This document shows, in pieces, positions 6,191 through 13,080 of a DNA stretch of 26,701 nt. Each line of letters begins with the position of its first letter. The stretch's first letter is position 1. The notes beneath the pieces were generated by a model. The model ran no database searches and was not told where the DNA came from. It was given only the letters and a program-made list of their open reading frames with translations. Both the position numbers and the translations under genes were made by a program. This DNA comes from a virus, in IMG/VR virus record IMGVR_UViG_3300017783_004154, positions 1 to 26,701 of that record. One strand, 5' to 3'.

Positions 6191-6214
6191 CTTTTAGAGC
6201 AGAGAGTGTATACT
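6187..6214 (+). promoter_or_regulatory. Sigma70-like promoter for the MoxR gene
   Basis: TTGACT (6187-6192), a 16-nt spacer and TATACT (6209-6214), or TACTAT (6211-6216) with 18 nt, stand 56 nt before the MoxR start. The -35 box contains the stop codon TGA of the small upstream gene and has the GGTTGAC context shared with two other promoters in the window. Confidence 0.65.
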
Positions 6215-6269
6215 ATATATATAGTTAGAAATTAAGCACTGATAACTAAACACAAAAGAGGAATACAAT

Positions 6270-7355
6270 ATGGAAAACGCATCACTTAGAACAGTATCGC
6301 CTAACAAGGCAAAAAACAGCATCCAACGAGCTTTTGCTAAGAAACGTCCAATCTTTTTATGGGGACCTCCAGGCATTGGTAAATCTGACATTGTTCATCA
6401 GATTGGGGACAATATGGATGCAAAAGTTATTGACATTCGTTTGTCGCTTTGGGAACCTACAGACATTAAAGGTATTCCTTATTACAGCGCAAACGATAAC
6501 AAAATGGTTTGGGCGGCGCCAGCAGAACTTCCGACTGCGGAAGAAGCAGCCAAACATAAATGGATCATTTTGTTTTTGGATGAGATGAACTCTGCGGCAC
6601 CAAGTGTGCAGGCAGCGGCTTATCAACTTATCCTTAACCGTAAGGTTGGCCAATACGAGCTACCAGACAATGTACTAATTATTGCCGCTGGTAACCGTGA
6701 AGCAGACAAAGGTGTTACTTATAGAATGCCTGCTCCGCTTGCTAACCGTTTTGTACACTTGGAAATGGCTGTCAACTTTGACGACTGGTTCCAGTGGGCA
6801 GTAAACAACAATATACATTCAGATGTTGTTGGTTACTTGCAATTTAGTAAGAAAGATTTATACGATTTCGATCCTAAGTCTCCTTCACGTTCTTTTGCAA
6901 CACCACGTAGTTGGTCGTTTGTAAGTGAACTACTTGAAGATGACGACGACGAAAACACTACAACCGATCTTGTAAGTGGTTCCGTTGGCGAAGGTTTGGC
7001 TGTCAAATTTATGGCACACCGTAAGGTTGCCGCAAACATGCCTAACCCAACCGACATACTTGTAGGAAAGGTTAAAGAGCTACAGAACAAAGAAATCAGT
7101 GCTATGTATTCCCTTACTGTTTCTCTTTGCTATGAGCTAAAAGAAGCTTCAGACAAAGGCGATAAGAAGTTTGACGATAAGGTTAATAACTTCCTACGCT
7201 TTGCAATGGATAACTTCGATACTGAGTTAGTTGTTATGGGCATTAAGCTCGCACTTACACAGTACCAGCTACCCATTGATCCAGATGAAGTTGAATGTTT
7301 TGATGAGTTCCACGATAGATTTGGTAAGTACATTAAAGCGGCTCAATCAGCGTAG
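6270..7355 (+). CDS. MoxR-family AAA+ ATPase
   Basis: A 361-residue AAA+ ATPase of the MoxR type. Walker A is GPPGIGKS (32-39), Walker B LFLDE (101-105), sensor 1 is N142 in AAGN, and the arginine finger is probably R160 in LANRF. MoxR ATPases work as chaperones with a VWA-domain partner, which is the next gene. A helical lid domain follows (residues about 200-350), with an acidic DDDDE stretch near 222-227. AGAGGA precedes the ATG. It has its own sigma70-like promoter and a strong terminator, so its dose is separately set from that of its VWA partner. The cellular target in phage infection is unknown. Confidence 0.9.
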   Translation: MENASLRTVSPNKAKNSIQRAFAKKRPIFLWGPPGIGKSDIVHQIGDNMDAKVIDIRLSLWEPTDIKGIPYYSANDNKMVWAAPAELPTAEEAAKHKWIILFLDEMNSAAPSVQAAAYQLILNRKVGQYELPDNVLIIAAGNREADKGVTYRMPAPLANRFVHLEMAVNFDDWFQWAVNNNIHSDVVGYLQFSKKDLYDFDPKSPSRSFATPRSWSFVSELLEDDDDENTTTDLVSGSVGEGLAVKFMAHRKVAANMPNPTDILVGKVKELQNKEISAMYSLTVSLCYELKEASDKGDKKFDDKVNNFLRFAMDNFDTELVVMGIKLALTQYQLPIDPDEVECFDEFHDRFGKYIKAAQSA

Positions 7356-7363
7356 TGTAACTG

Positions 7364-7402
7364 GGTAGAACGGGTTCTTTTGAGCTCGTTCTACCTTTTT
7401 TT
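7364..7402 (+). terminator. Strong intrinsic terminator after the MoxR gene
   Basis: A 14-bp stem (7364-7377 with 7382-7395, including two G-T pairs) with a TTTT loop is followed by seven T residues (7396-7402). It starts 9 nt after the MoxR stop codon and ends just before the next promoter. Confidence 0.9.
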
Positions 7403-7405
7403 CGG

Positions 7406-7443
7406 TTGACTTATCGTATATAATCGTATATAATTGTATATAT
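7406..7443 (+). promoter_or_regulatory. Sigma70-like promoter with 10-bp tandem repeats
   Basis: TTGACT (7406-7411), a 17-nt spacer and TATAAT (7429-7434) form a near-consensus promoter for the VWA gene. The spacer and -10 region are built from tandem 10-bp units: TCGTATATAA at 7414-7423 and 7424-7433, then a variant TTGTATATAT at 7434-7443. A helical-turn repeat like this could bind a regulator on one face of the DNA, or offer two -10 boxes (a second TATAAT at 7419-7424). Confidence 0.75.
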
Positions 7444-7467
7444 AAATTAGAAAGAGGACATAGCACA

Positions 7468-8790
7468 ATGTTTGACAAAGACGTATTATACAACGTAGAA
7501 GGTAAAAAGCACTGGACACCTGATCCAGATATTACACCTGAAGCACTTGAAGAAATGCGAGTTGAAGTACTTGATCGCATTATTGTTGCTCGTGTAGGTT
7601 TGCTTCTACGACACCCTTTCTTTGGTAACATGGCAACACGTTTACGCATCTTAGCCGCAGACGATTGGTGCCCTACTGCCGCAGTTGATGGCAGAAACTT
7701 ATATTTTAACACTCAGTTCTTTAATGCAATGGACAATAAAGAGATAGAGTTTGTTATTGCACACGAAATTTTACATTGTGTTTTTGATCACTTAGAACGT
7801 AGACAAGATCGCAACCCAATGATTCATAACATTGCTTGTGATTACATTGTTAACAATACACTTGTACGTGATCGCATTGGTACAAGTCCTAAAATTGTTG
7901 ACTGCTTCCAAGATTTTAAATATGAAGGTTGGATGTCCGAAGAAGTATACGAAGACATTTTCCAAAAGTATGATGAAGAACAACTAAAACAATTAGGCGA
8001 ATTATTAGACGAACACTTGGATTGGGAAGGTGACGAAAGCGACGGTGACAACGGATCTGCACCAGGCGAAGAAGGTGAAGATTCAAACGGTAACAAAGTT
8101 AGCAAGAAACGTCCTAAGTATTCTAAAGAAGACTTGCGTCAGATACGAGACGAAGTAAAAGAAAAAATGTTAGGTGCGGCACAAACTGCTGGTGCAGGTA
8201 ATGTTCCTGCTGGTGTGCAACGTATGATAAAAGAGCTTACTGAGCCTAAAATGAACTGGCGTGAGCTTATTAGACAGCAAATACAATCAACTATTAAGAA
8301 TGATTTTACATTTGCTCGTCCGTCACGTAAAGGCTGGCACACAGGTGCTATACTGCCTGGACACAATTTTGACGAATCAATTGACATTGCTGTTAGTATT
8401 GATATGTCAGGCTCAATTGGCGATGAGCAAGCCAAAGACTTCCTTAGTGAAGTAAAAGGCATTATGGAAGAATTCAAAGACTATAAAATTAAAATATGGT
8501 GCTTTGATACTGCCGTTTATAACGAAGACGACTTCAGTGCAGATGATGGTCGTGACTTACTTGAGTATGAAGTAAAAGGTGGCGGCGGTACGGACTTTAT
8601 GGCTAACTGGACATACATGAAAGAACAGGATATACAGCCTAAGAAGTTTATTATGTTTACAGATGGATATGCTTGGGATAGCTGGGGTGATCCAGACTAT
8701 TGCGAAACTATCTTTATTATACACAGTAATAGTGATAAAAACTTACAAGGTCCGTTCGGAATAACTGCACACTATGATAAGGCGGCATGA
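7468..8790 (+). CDS. Putative metallopeptidase-like protein with C-terminal VWA domain (MoxR partner)
   Basis: A 440-residue protein. The N-terminal half contains HEILH (99-103), a zinc-binding HExxH motif in the context EFVIAHEILHCVFDHLERR, as in the DUF2201-type metallopeptidase-like domain. A very acidic linker follows (about 181-206). The C-terminal half is a VWA-like domain with a MIDAS motif, DMSGS (312-316), and a later GGGGTDF element. Such proteins pair with MoxR AAA+ ATPases, here encoded directly upstream. AGAGGA lies before the ATG and a strong promoter serves this gene separately. Proteolytic activity is not shown by sequence alone. The stop overlaps the next gene (ATGA at 8787). 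Confidence 0.87.
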   Translation: MFDKDVLYNVEGKKHWTPDPDITPEALEEMRVEVLDRIIVARVGLLLRHPFFGNMATRLRILAADDWCPTAAVDGRNLYFNTQFFNAMDNKEIEFVIAHEILHCVFDHLERRQDRNPMIHNIACDYIVNNTLVRDRIGTSPKIVDCFQDFKYEGWMSEEVYEDIFQKYDEEQLKQLGELLDEHLDWEGDESDGDNGSAPGEEGEDSNGNKVSKKRPKYSKEDLRQIRDEVKEKMLGAAQTAGAGNVPAGVQRMIKELTEPKMNWRELIRQQIQSTIKNDFTFARPSRKGWHTGAILPGHNFDESIDIAVSIDMSGSIGDEQAKDFLSEVKGIMEEFKDYKIKIWCFDTAVYNEDDFSADDGRDLLEYEVKGGGGTDFMANWTYMKEQDIQPKKFIMFTDGYAWDSWGDPDYCETIFIIHSNSDKNLQGPFGITAHYDKAA

Positions 8791-9065
8791 AAAAAACTAA
8801 ACCCAACCCATTAGAAGTATTTGAAGTACGGAAGTGTAAGTTTGCACCTCCGTATTTTGAGTATATTGATCTTCCTATGCATTACAATTTAGAGAATTCA
8901 TTATCTAAGTGGATTAATAATAATCTAAAAAAGAAATATTACTTAGGAAGAAACGTAGCATTAGATAATGCAAACAGTATTTCAAATGTCATTACAATAG
9001 GATTTGAAGATCCTAAAGAAATGAGCTATTTCACATTGGCTTGTCCACATTTGAAATACAATTAA
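8787..9065 (+). CDS. Unknown small phage protein, 92 aa
   Basis: Starts in the ATGA overlap with the VWA gene. The 92 residues are basic and aromatic with an N-terminal KKTKPNPLEVFEVRKCKF, a central helix (SLSKWINNNLKKKYYLGRN) and a conserved-looking C-terminus (IGFEDPKEMSYFTLACPHL). No membrane segment or catalytic motif. This looks like a conserved protein of T4-like marine phages; function unknown. Confidence 0.78.
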   Translation: MKKTKPNPLEVFEVRKCKFAPPYFEYIDLPMHYNLENSLSKWINNNLKKKYYLGRNVALDNANSISNVITIGFEDPKEMSYFTLACPHLKYN

Positions 9066-9101
9066 ATAAAGTACGCATATATAATAATATAGGAGTTAAA
9101 T

Positions 9102-9371
9102 ATGAGCGACGAAACAAAAAAGACTGAAGCACCTGAAGTGGCGGCAACAGAAGCAAATACGGCGCCTGCAACTGAAAATGCAGGAGCTCCGGACTTAACT
9201 GTACAAGACTTGCAAAATTTAAAAAACATTATTGATGTAGCAAGTCAACGTGGTGCATTTAAGCCTAACGAAATGATGACAGTGGGTCAAGTTTATACTA
9301 AACTTGAATCCTTCTTAGGTGCAGTGAGTCAAGCACAAGCACAGAACCCAACAACACAACCGCAAGGTTAG
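9102..9371 (+). CDS. Unknown phage protein with Ala/Glu/Thr-rich N-terminus, 89 aa
   Basis: AGGAG lies 6-7 nt before ATG 9102, with TATAAT-like DNA (9080-9085) upstream but no convincing -35. The first 30 residues are low-complexity Ala/Glu/Thr/Pro and probably disordered. The rest forms two likely helices: LTVQDLQNLKNIIDVASQRG and VGQVYTKLESFLGAVSQAQA. The C-terminus is Gln/Thr/Pro-rich. This disordered-helix-disordered layout fits an adaptor or scaffold-like phage protein, but that is inference. It is the first of a run of four unknown genes leading to the tail-fibre gene. Confidence 0.78.
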   Translation: MSDETKKTEAPEVAATEANTAPATENAGAPDLTVQDLQNLKNIIDVASQRGAFKPNEMMTVGQVYTKLESFLGAVSQAQAQNPTTQPQG

Positions 9372-9381
9372 GAGTAATAAT

Positions 9382-9996
9382 ATGTTAAAACATGTAGGCC
9401 GAATGGCTAATAACCAAAGAAAAGTAATTGTTGCATACAAAGTAGTACCAGGTGAGCCTGATAATGCTATTGTAGTAACAACTGAAAACTTAGATGCTGG
9501 TGATCATGATGCACTAATTAAGTTAGTTGAATCACCTGCAGGACAAGAAGCAGAAGATCTTGCTACAGCAATGGCAAGAACAAGACTACCAGATGGTAGA
9601 AATATGTTGGCGGCATTTAACGCACAAGGTAAAATGGTAAAAGCGGCAACTAATACAGTTGAAATGACACCAAATTCAAATACAAGTGTTATGCTTAACG
9701 AGATCAACGAAGCTATTGCATCACAACGTGGCGTAACAGTTGCTGATCTTGCTGTACAACCAGAAAACGAAAATGTTCAAAGAGCAGAACCTGTAGAAGC
9801 AATTGACGAGCCAGCACAGGCATATGCACAGTCAACACCAACTACAGACGGAGTACTTACCGACGAGGATCTTGCGGCTCAATATCGTTCACAAGCTGAT
9901 TCGATGTTTAAAGAAGCAAAACGTCTTAGAGAACAAGCAGAAGAGTTAGTTCCTACTAAGAAAAAAGCCAGCAAAAAAGTCGAAGAAGGTGCCTAA
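9382..9996 (+). CDS. Unknown phage protein with coiled C-terminus, 204 aa
   Basis: AGGAG precedes ATG 9382. Residues 1-100 form an alpha/beta-like domain (RKVIVAYKVVPGEPDNAIVV, then ALIKLVESPAGQEAEDLATAM). Residues about 125-160 are low-complexity and acidic. The C-terminus is a charged helix (YRSQADSMFKEAKRLREQAE) ending in a basic KKKASKK tail, likely coiled coil. A protein of this layout is common upstream of structural genes in T4-like marine phages, but I cannot assign a role. Its stop overlaps the GTG start of the next gene. Confidence 0.8.
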   Translation: MLKHVGRMANNQRKVIVAYKVVPGEPDNAIVVTTENLDAGDHDALIKLVESPAGQEAEDLATAMARTRLPDGRNMLAAFNAQGKMVKAATNTVEMTPNSNTSVMLNEINEAIASQRGVTVADLAVQPENENVQRAEPVEAIDEPAQAYAQSTPTTDGVLTDEDLAAQYRSQADSMFKEAKRLREQAEELVPTKKKASKKVEEGA

Positions 9997-10315
9997 GAAA
10001 AACTCTTTACCACCCGACGTAGTTAGCCAATGGCCCGAAATTTTTAGTGATATAGAAATTAAGGCTGTTCCTTTAGAATATATAGATAGTATGCGTGTTT
10101 CGTTTGAGGACGGAAAGGTATGGGAAATTGACATATCTAAGACTCGTAAAAGCATAACTAAAGAAGAACAACAAAAAGAACTTGAAGAAACACTACGTAA
10201 CTTTATTGAAGAATATAGCACAGTTATTAAAACTGTGGACTTTCGCTTGAAGACCCAAAAGGTCATATCTGACATGAAAGAACGTACTAACAAGTTTATG
10301 AAGAAGCGAAAGTAA
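9989..10315 (+). CDS. Unknown phage protein with GTG start, 108 aa
   Basis: The frame begins with GTG 9989, overlapping the last 8 nt of the preceding gene; no ATG lies near the N-terminus. The protein starts with MPKKNSLPPDVVSQWPEIF, then has FEDGKVWEIDISKTRK, a long helical stretch (EEQQKELEETLRNFIEEY) and a basic C-terminus. GAAGAAGG just before the GTG can serve as ribosome binding site. Function unknown; position between unknown genes and the fibre gene suggests a structural or assembly role, which is inference. Confidence 0.75.
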   Translation: MPKKNSLPPDVVSQWPEIFSDIEIKAVPLEYIDSMRVSFEDGKVWEIDISKTRKSITKEEQQKELEETLRNFIEEYSTVIKTVDFRLKTQKVISDMKERTNKFMKKRK

Positions 10316-10338
10316 CAAATACAATATTCGATTTATTT

Positions 10339-10346
10339 GATAAATA
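10339..10346 (+). promoter_or_regulatory. Late-promoter-like box before the tail-fibre gene
   Basis: GATAAATA (10339-10346) is identical to the box at 3680 and resembles the T4-type late promoter TATAAATA. It lies 30 nt before the ATG of a structural gene that would be expressed late. Confidence 0.5.
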
Positions 10347-10376
10347 CTTTAGTAGACGATACTTAGGAGTTTTATA

Positions 10377-11807
10377 ATGGCATTACGTTTAAGACGCGGA
10401 ACCAATGCAGAGCGATTGTTAATAACGCCTCTTGAAGGTGAGCTTATATATGCAACTGATACCAAGAAATTATACATTGGTGACGGTGCAACAACAGGCG
10501 GTAATCTAATTGAATCAGCTGGCGCTGCCGGCGGTGCAACTGCGTTAGACGAGTTAACAGACGTAGATGTAGATGGCGCTCCAAACCAATCAGTACTTTA
10601 TTATAACAGTTCATCCGCAAGATGGGAACCTGTTGCGGTTAACACATTATTTGATGTTGCTAACTTAACTGTTGGACAAAATTTACGTATTGACATTGTA
10701 GGACAAGATAGTACACTAATTGTTGATTCAAATACAAGTAGCGTACACTTAGGTAACAATCAAATAGGCGACTTAGACAAAGTTGTTATTACAGGTACTC
10801 CTGCTCAATATACTCCTTTAGCATGGGACGGTGCTAATTGGATCAACACAGATAATGTTGATGCAAGTATTTGGGATGATGGCACAAAAATTATCGACAA
10901 TGTAGCAAGAAGTGCTAAAATAGATATGTACACAGATGCTGGTCAAAAAACAATTGATCACAATTCAGGTAACTTCTTTTATCCAGATGGCGTACAAATG
11001 ATCGACGGTGGACTAAAGGCGTTTGCTGGCGATGTACAAGGTACAATACAAGGTAACGTAGTAAGTCAAGACTTACTTGTAACTATGGTTGATGCTACAG
11101 CACAATCAGTTACAGCACCAGGTGGTATTACAGGTGATTTAAAAGGTTCAGTTGTAGGCGATGATAGTACTGTTATGGTTGACGGTGTTTCCGGAACAAT
11201 AGTAGGTGCTATAGTAGGTTCAACTGCATCATTTAGTGGACAAGTTGATATTAATGCGGCTACTAACATAGAAGGCAATATACAATTAGGTGCAACTTCT
11301 ACAGCAGATTATACACTTAACGTTTATTCAACTACACATGGTTCCTTTGGTACAAGTATTATTGGTGTTCAAAATATTGGCGACACAGCAGTAGCAAACG
11401 AAATTGGGTTATCTAAATTTAGAGGAACAGTAAGTGCAAGAACAGCGGTACAATCAGGTGATTCATTAGGTGGTATTGCTTGGGCAGGCGCTGAAGTTGA
11501 CGGTGGTTCAAGTGCAGTTGCAGGTGCTATTCGTGCTGTTGTTACAGCGGCTCCGGGCACAGACAGTATTGAAGCTGACATACAAATTCTTACAAGAGAT
11601 GGCTTAATTGCTAACTATGATGAAGCACTTCGTGTTAGACATGACAAAGTTACAGCGGCAAGCGGCGCATTTAAGTTAGTAAACTATGCAGATACTACAG
11701 CAAGAGATGCGGCTATTCCTACACCAGAAGCTGGAATGATGATTTACTTAACTGCTACTAATAAAGCACAAGTTTGGAATGGTTCTGCTTGGACAGACTT
11801 ACACTAA
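10377..11807 (+). CDS. Tail-fibre-like structural protein
   Basis: A 476-residue protein. Residues 3-50 (RLRRGTNAERLLITPLEGEL, then YATDTKKLYIGDGATTGG) match the short N-terminal domain found in phage tail fibres and in the major tropism determinant (Mtd) group, where it attaches the fibre to the tail. The shaft is Gly/Thr/Asp-rich beta sequence with a degenerate repeat: IVGQDSTLIVD (107-117), a related block at 218-239 and VVGDDSTVMVD (259-269). The C-terminus (437-476) has YADTTARDAAIP and QVWNGSAWTDLH, common at fibre ends. It probably binds the host surface. AGGAG and a late-promoter-like box precede it. The minus-strand modification block begins right against its 3' end. Confidence 0.82.
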   Translation: MALRLRRGTNAERLLITPLEGELIYATDTKKLYIGDGATTGGNLIESAGAAGGATALDELTDVDVDGAPNQSVLYYNSSSARWEPVAVNTLFDVANLTVGQNLRIDIVGQDSTLIVDSNTSSVHLGNNQIGDLDKVVITGTPAQYTPLAWDGANWINTDNVDASIWDDGTKIIDNVARSAKIDMYTDAGQKTIDHNSGNFFYPDGVQMIDGGLKAFAGDVQGTIQGNVVSQDLLVTMVDATAQSVTAPGGITGDLKGSVVGDDSTVMVDGVSGTIVGAIVGSTASFSGQVDINAATNIEGNIQLGATSTADYTLNVYSTTHGSFGTSIIGVQNIGDTAVANEIGLSKFRGTVSARTAVQSGDSLGGIAWAGAEVDGGSSAVAGAIRAVVTAAPGTDSIEADIQILTRDGLIANYDEALRVRHDKVTAASGAFKLVNYADTTARDAAIPTPEAGMMIYLTATNKAQVWNGSAWTDLH

Positions 11808-11824
11808 TCAAATAACTGATTAGT
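11803..11824. terminator. Hairpin at the convergent junction, weak bidirectional terminator
   Basis: ACTAATCA (11803-11810) and TGATTAGT (11817-11824) form an 8-bp perfect stem with a 6-nt loop, spanning the stop codons of the fibre gene (plus) and the last minus-strand gene. Neither side has a good U-tract. Confidence 0.4.
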
Positions 11825-12382
11825 ATCATATAATTCTACAATTTCATTAAACGGTATATCAGTACTAAACTGACAGTGAAATCTAAAGTCATCTGTTTCG
11901 TTTAATGCGCTGTGAAATTCTTGTAAATTAAAAATAATAGCATCTTCTGTTTCATAAGTTGCAGTGTATTCATTCTTAAATACTGCTTTATCATAATTTT
12001 CATAAGTGCCACTTTGTAAAGTCCAAAACTGTGTTGGTCCAAACTTTGATCTATCTTGTGGATATATAGGAAGACTTATAACACTTATTCTTGGCACATA
12101 TGGATTATATTGATCTATATGTATCTTACCTACAGTATAAGGTGTTTGTCCTAATATTTCATAATGAACAGGCACTTTAAAACGCTTGCCCACTTCGTCC
12201 ATTAATTCTGTTGGCATGTAGTCTTTAGGGCAATACCAGTTCCAATCAGTTTTACCATACTTGTCCGGCTTAGTACCAGTATATGCAAAATTATCTTTGT
12301 TTGCTAATATATGTTCAACAAGTTTATCTTGTGTTTCTTGTGTAAAACTTAATCCTTTAACATATTGGCAATAAGGTCTCAT
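11804..12382 (-). CDS. 2OG-Fe(II) oxygenase-like protein
   Basis: A 192-residue protein with the double-stranded beta-helix triad: H88-I-D90 in KIHIDQYNPY, H157 in LQEFHSALN and R167 in DDFRFHCQF. The strand SVISLPIYP after the HxD is typical. Likely a 2-oxoglutarate/Fe(II)-dependent oxidase; substrate unknown. It is the last gene of the long minus-strand block, and its stop overlaps the stop region of the tail-fibre gene. AAAGGGAG precedes the ATG, while the start overlaps the end of the adenylate-forming gene by 4 nt. Its place next to the fibre gene makes a structural protein one possible substrate. Confidence 0.75.
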   Translation of the reverse strand: MRPYCQYVKGLSFTQETQDKLVEHILANKDNFAYTGTKPDKYGKTDWNWYCPKDYMPTELMDEVGKRFKVPVHYEILGQTPYTVGKIHIDQYNPYVPRISVISLPIYPQDRSKFGPTQFWTLQSGTYENYDKAVFKNEYTATYETEDAIIFNLQEFHSALNETDDFRFHCQFSTDIPFNEIVELYDTNQLFD

Positions 12383-13080
12383 ATCTTTCTCCCTTTGTAG
12401 TACATCCTTTTACTCATATCAAGTGCAACAATATCTCCTGTTGCAAACCAGTCATCGTAAATACTTGTTGGTCCTTTAACATGTAATTCATGATTGATAA
12501 TTTTCCAATCGCAATAGTAAGTATCGCCTAATATAGTATACTGTTCAAAGCAACGTTCTTTAACATGCTTTACCTTTTCCATACTATCAAACTCTATGTT
12601 TATAGTAATTGGTCCTATTTCACTCATTCCCCAGTTAGGTTGTACAATAGCACCTTTACTTACAAATGCTTCAATCATTTCCCATGTAACAGGATCACTG
12701 CCACCTAATATACGCTTGCCTGTTAGATCACAATTTAAAAAGCCTTTTGTGTTCATTAATGCAGTCATTTGTGCAGGAGCAAGGAAAGTATGTGTATAGT
12801 CCTTAAAGTCCTTTAGAAATGTAAATGCGTTAAATTGCTGTACTTTGAACTCTGCGCCTAAACTATATGCAGGCAATGTTTGCGTTAATAAGCCGCCTGC
12901 ATGGGTCATACGTGTTACTGTAAGCACCTTAGAACGCTTTGTAAGCTGTTGTGCGTCAATAGCAACATCTATGCAAGCTCTTAAGTTATCTGGTGTTCTA
13001 AGAACCATCTTAGGCTTGCCTGTAGTGCCACTACTACTTATTTCAACACCTTTAGTAAGTATTAGTCTATAATCTATCAT
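12379..13080 (-). CDS. Minimal ANL-superfamily adenylate-forming enzyme
   Basis: A 233-residue protein with the core motifs of acyl-CoA synthetases and NRPS adenylation domains: SSSGTTGKPK (15-24, ATP-binding loop), NWGMSEIGP (149-157), WFATGD (211-216) and a terminal YKGRK (228-232). Full-length relatives have about 350-550 residues. This one lacks most of the N-terminal domain before the P-loop and stops exactly at the hinge, so the C-terminal subdomain with the catalytic Lys is absent. It may still bind ATP and an acid, form an acyl-adenylate with help from another protein, or be inactive. It is closest in style to MenE-like (o-succinylbenzoate) ligases. ATGA overlap with the upstream GMP reductase gene. 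Confidence 0.82.
   Translation of the reverse strand: MIDYRLILTKGVEISSSGTTGKPKMVLRTPDNLRACIDVAIDAQQLTKRSKVLTVTRMTHAGGLLTQTLPAYSLGAEFKVQQFNAFTFLKDFKDYTHTFLAPAQMTALMNTKGFLNCDLTGKRILGGSDPVTWEMIEAFVSKGAIVQPNWGMSEIGPITINIEFDSMEKVKHVKERCFEQYTILGDTYYCDWKIINHELHVKGPTSIYDDWFATGDIVALDMSKRMYYKGRKI

Noticed and set aside
6833-7090. Antisense frame with a run of serines inside the MoxR gene
   Set aside because: It mirrors the acidic GAT/GAC codons of the MoxR lid region; no ribosome binding site or family match.
9051-9085. Sigma70 promoter before the gene at 9102 (TTGAAA ... TATAAT)
   Set aside because: The spacer would be 23 nt, too long; only the AT-rich -10-like stretch is real.
10331-10346. Small inverted repeat TATTT/AAATA near the late box as a terminator
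   Set aside because: Only 5 AT pairs and no U-tract; it is explained by the GATAAATA box in AT-rich DNA.
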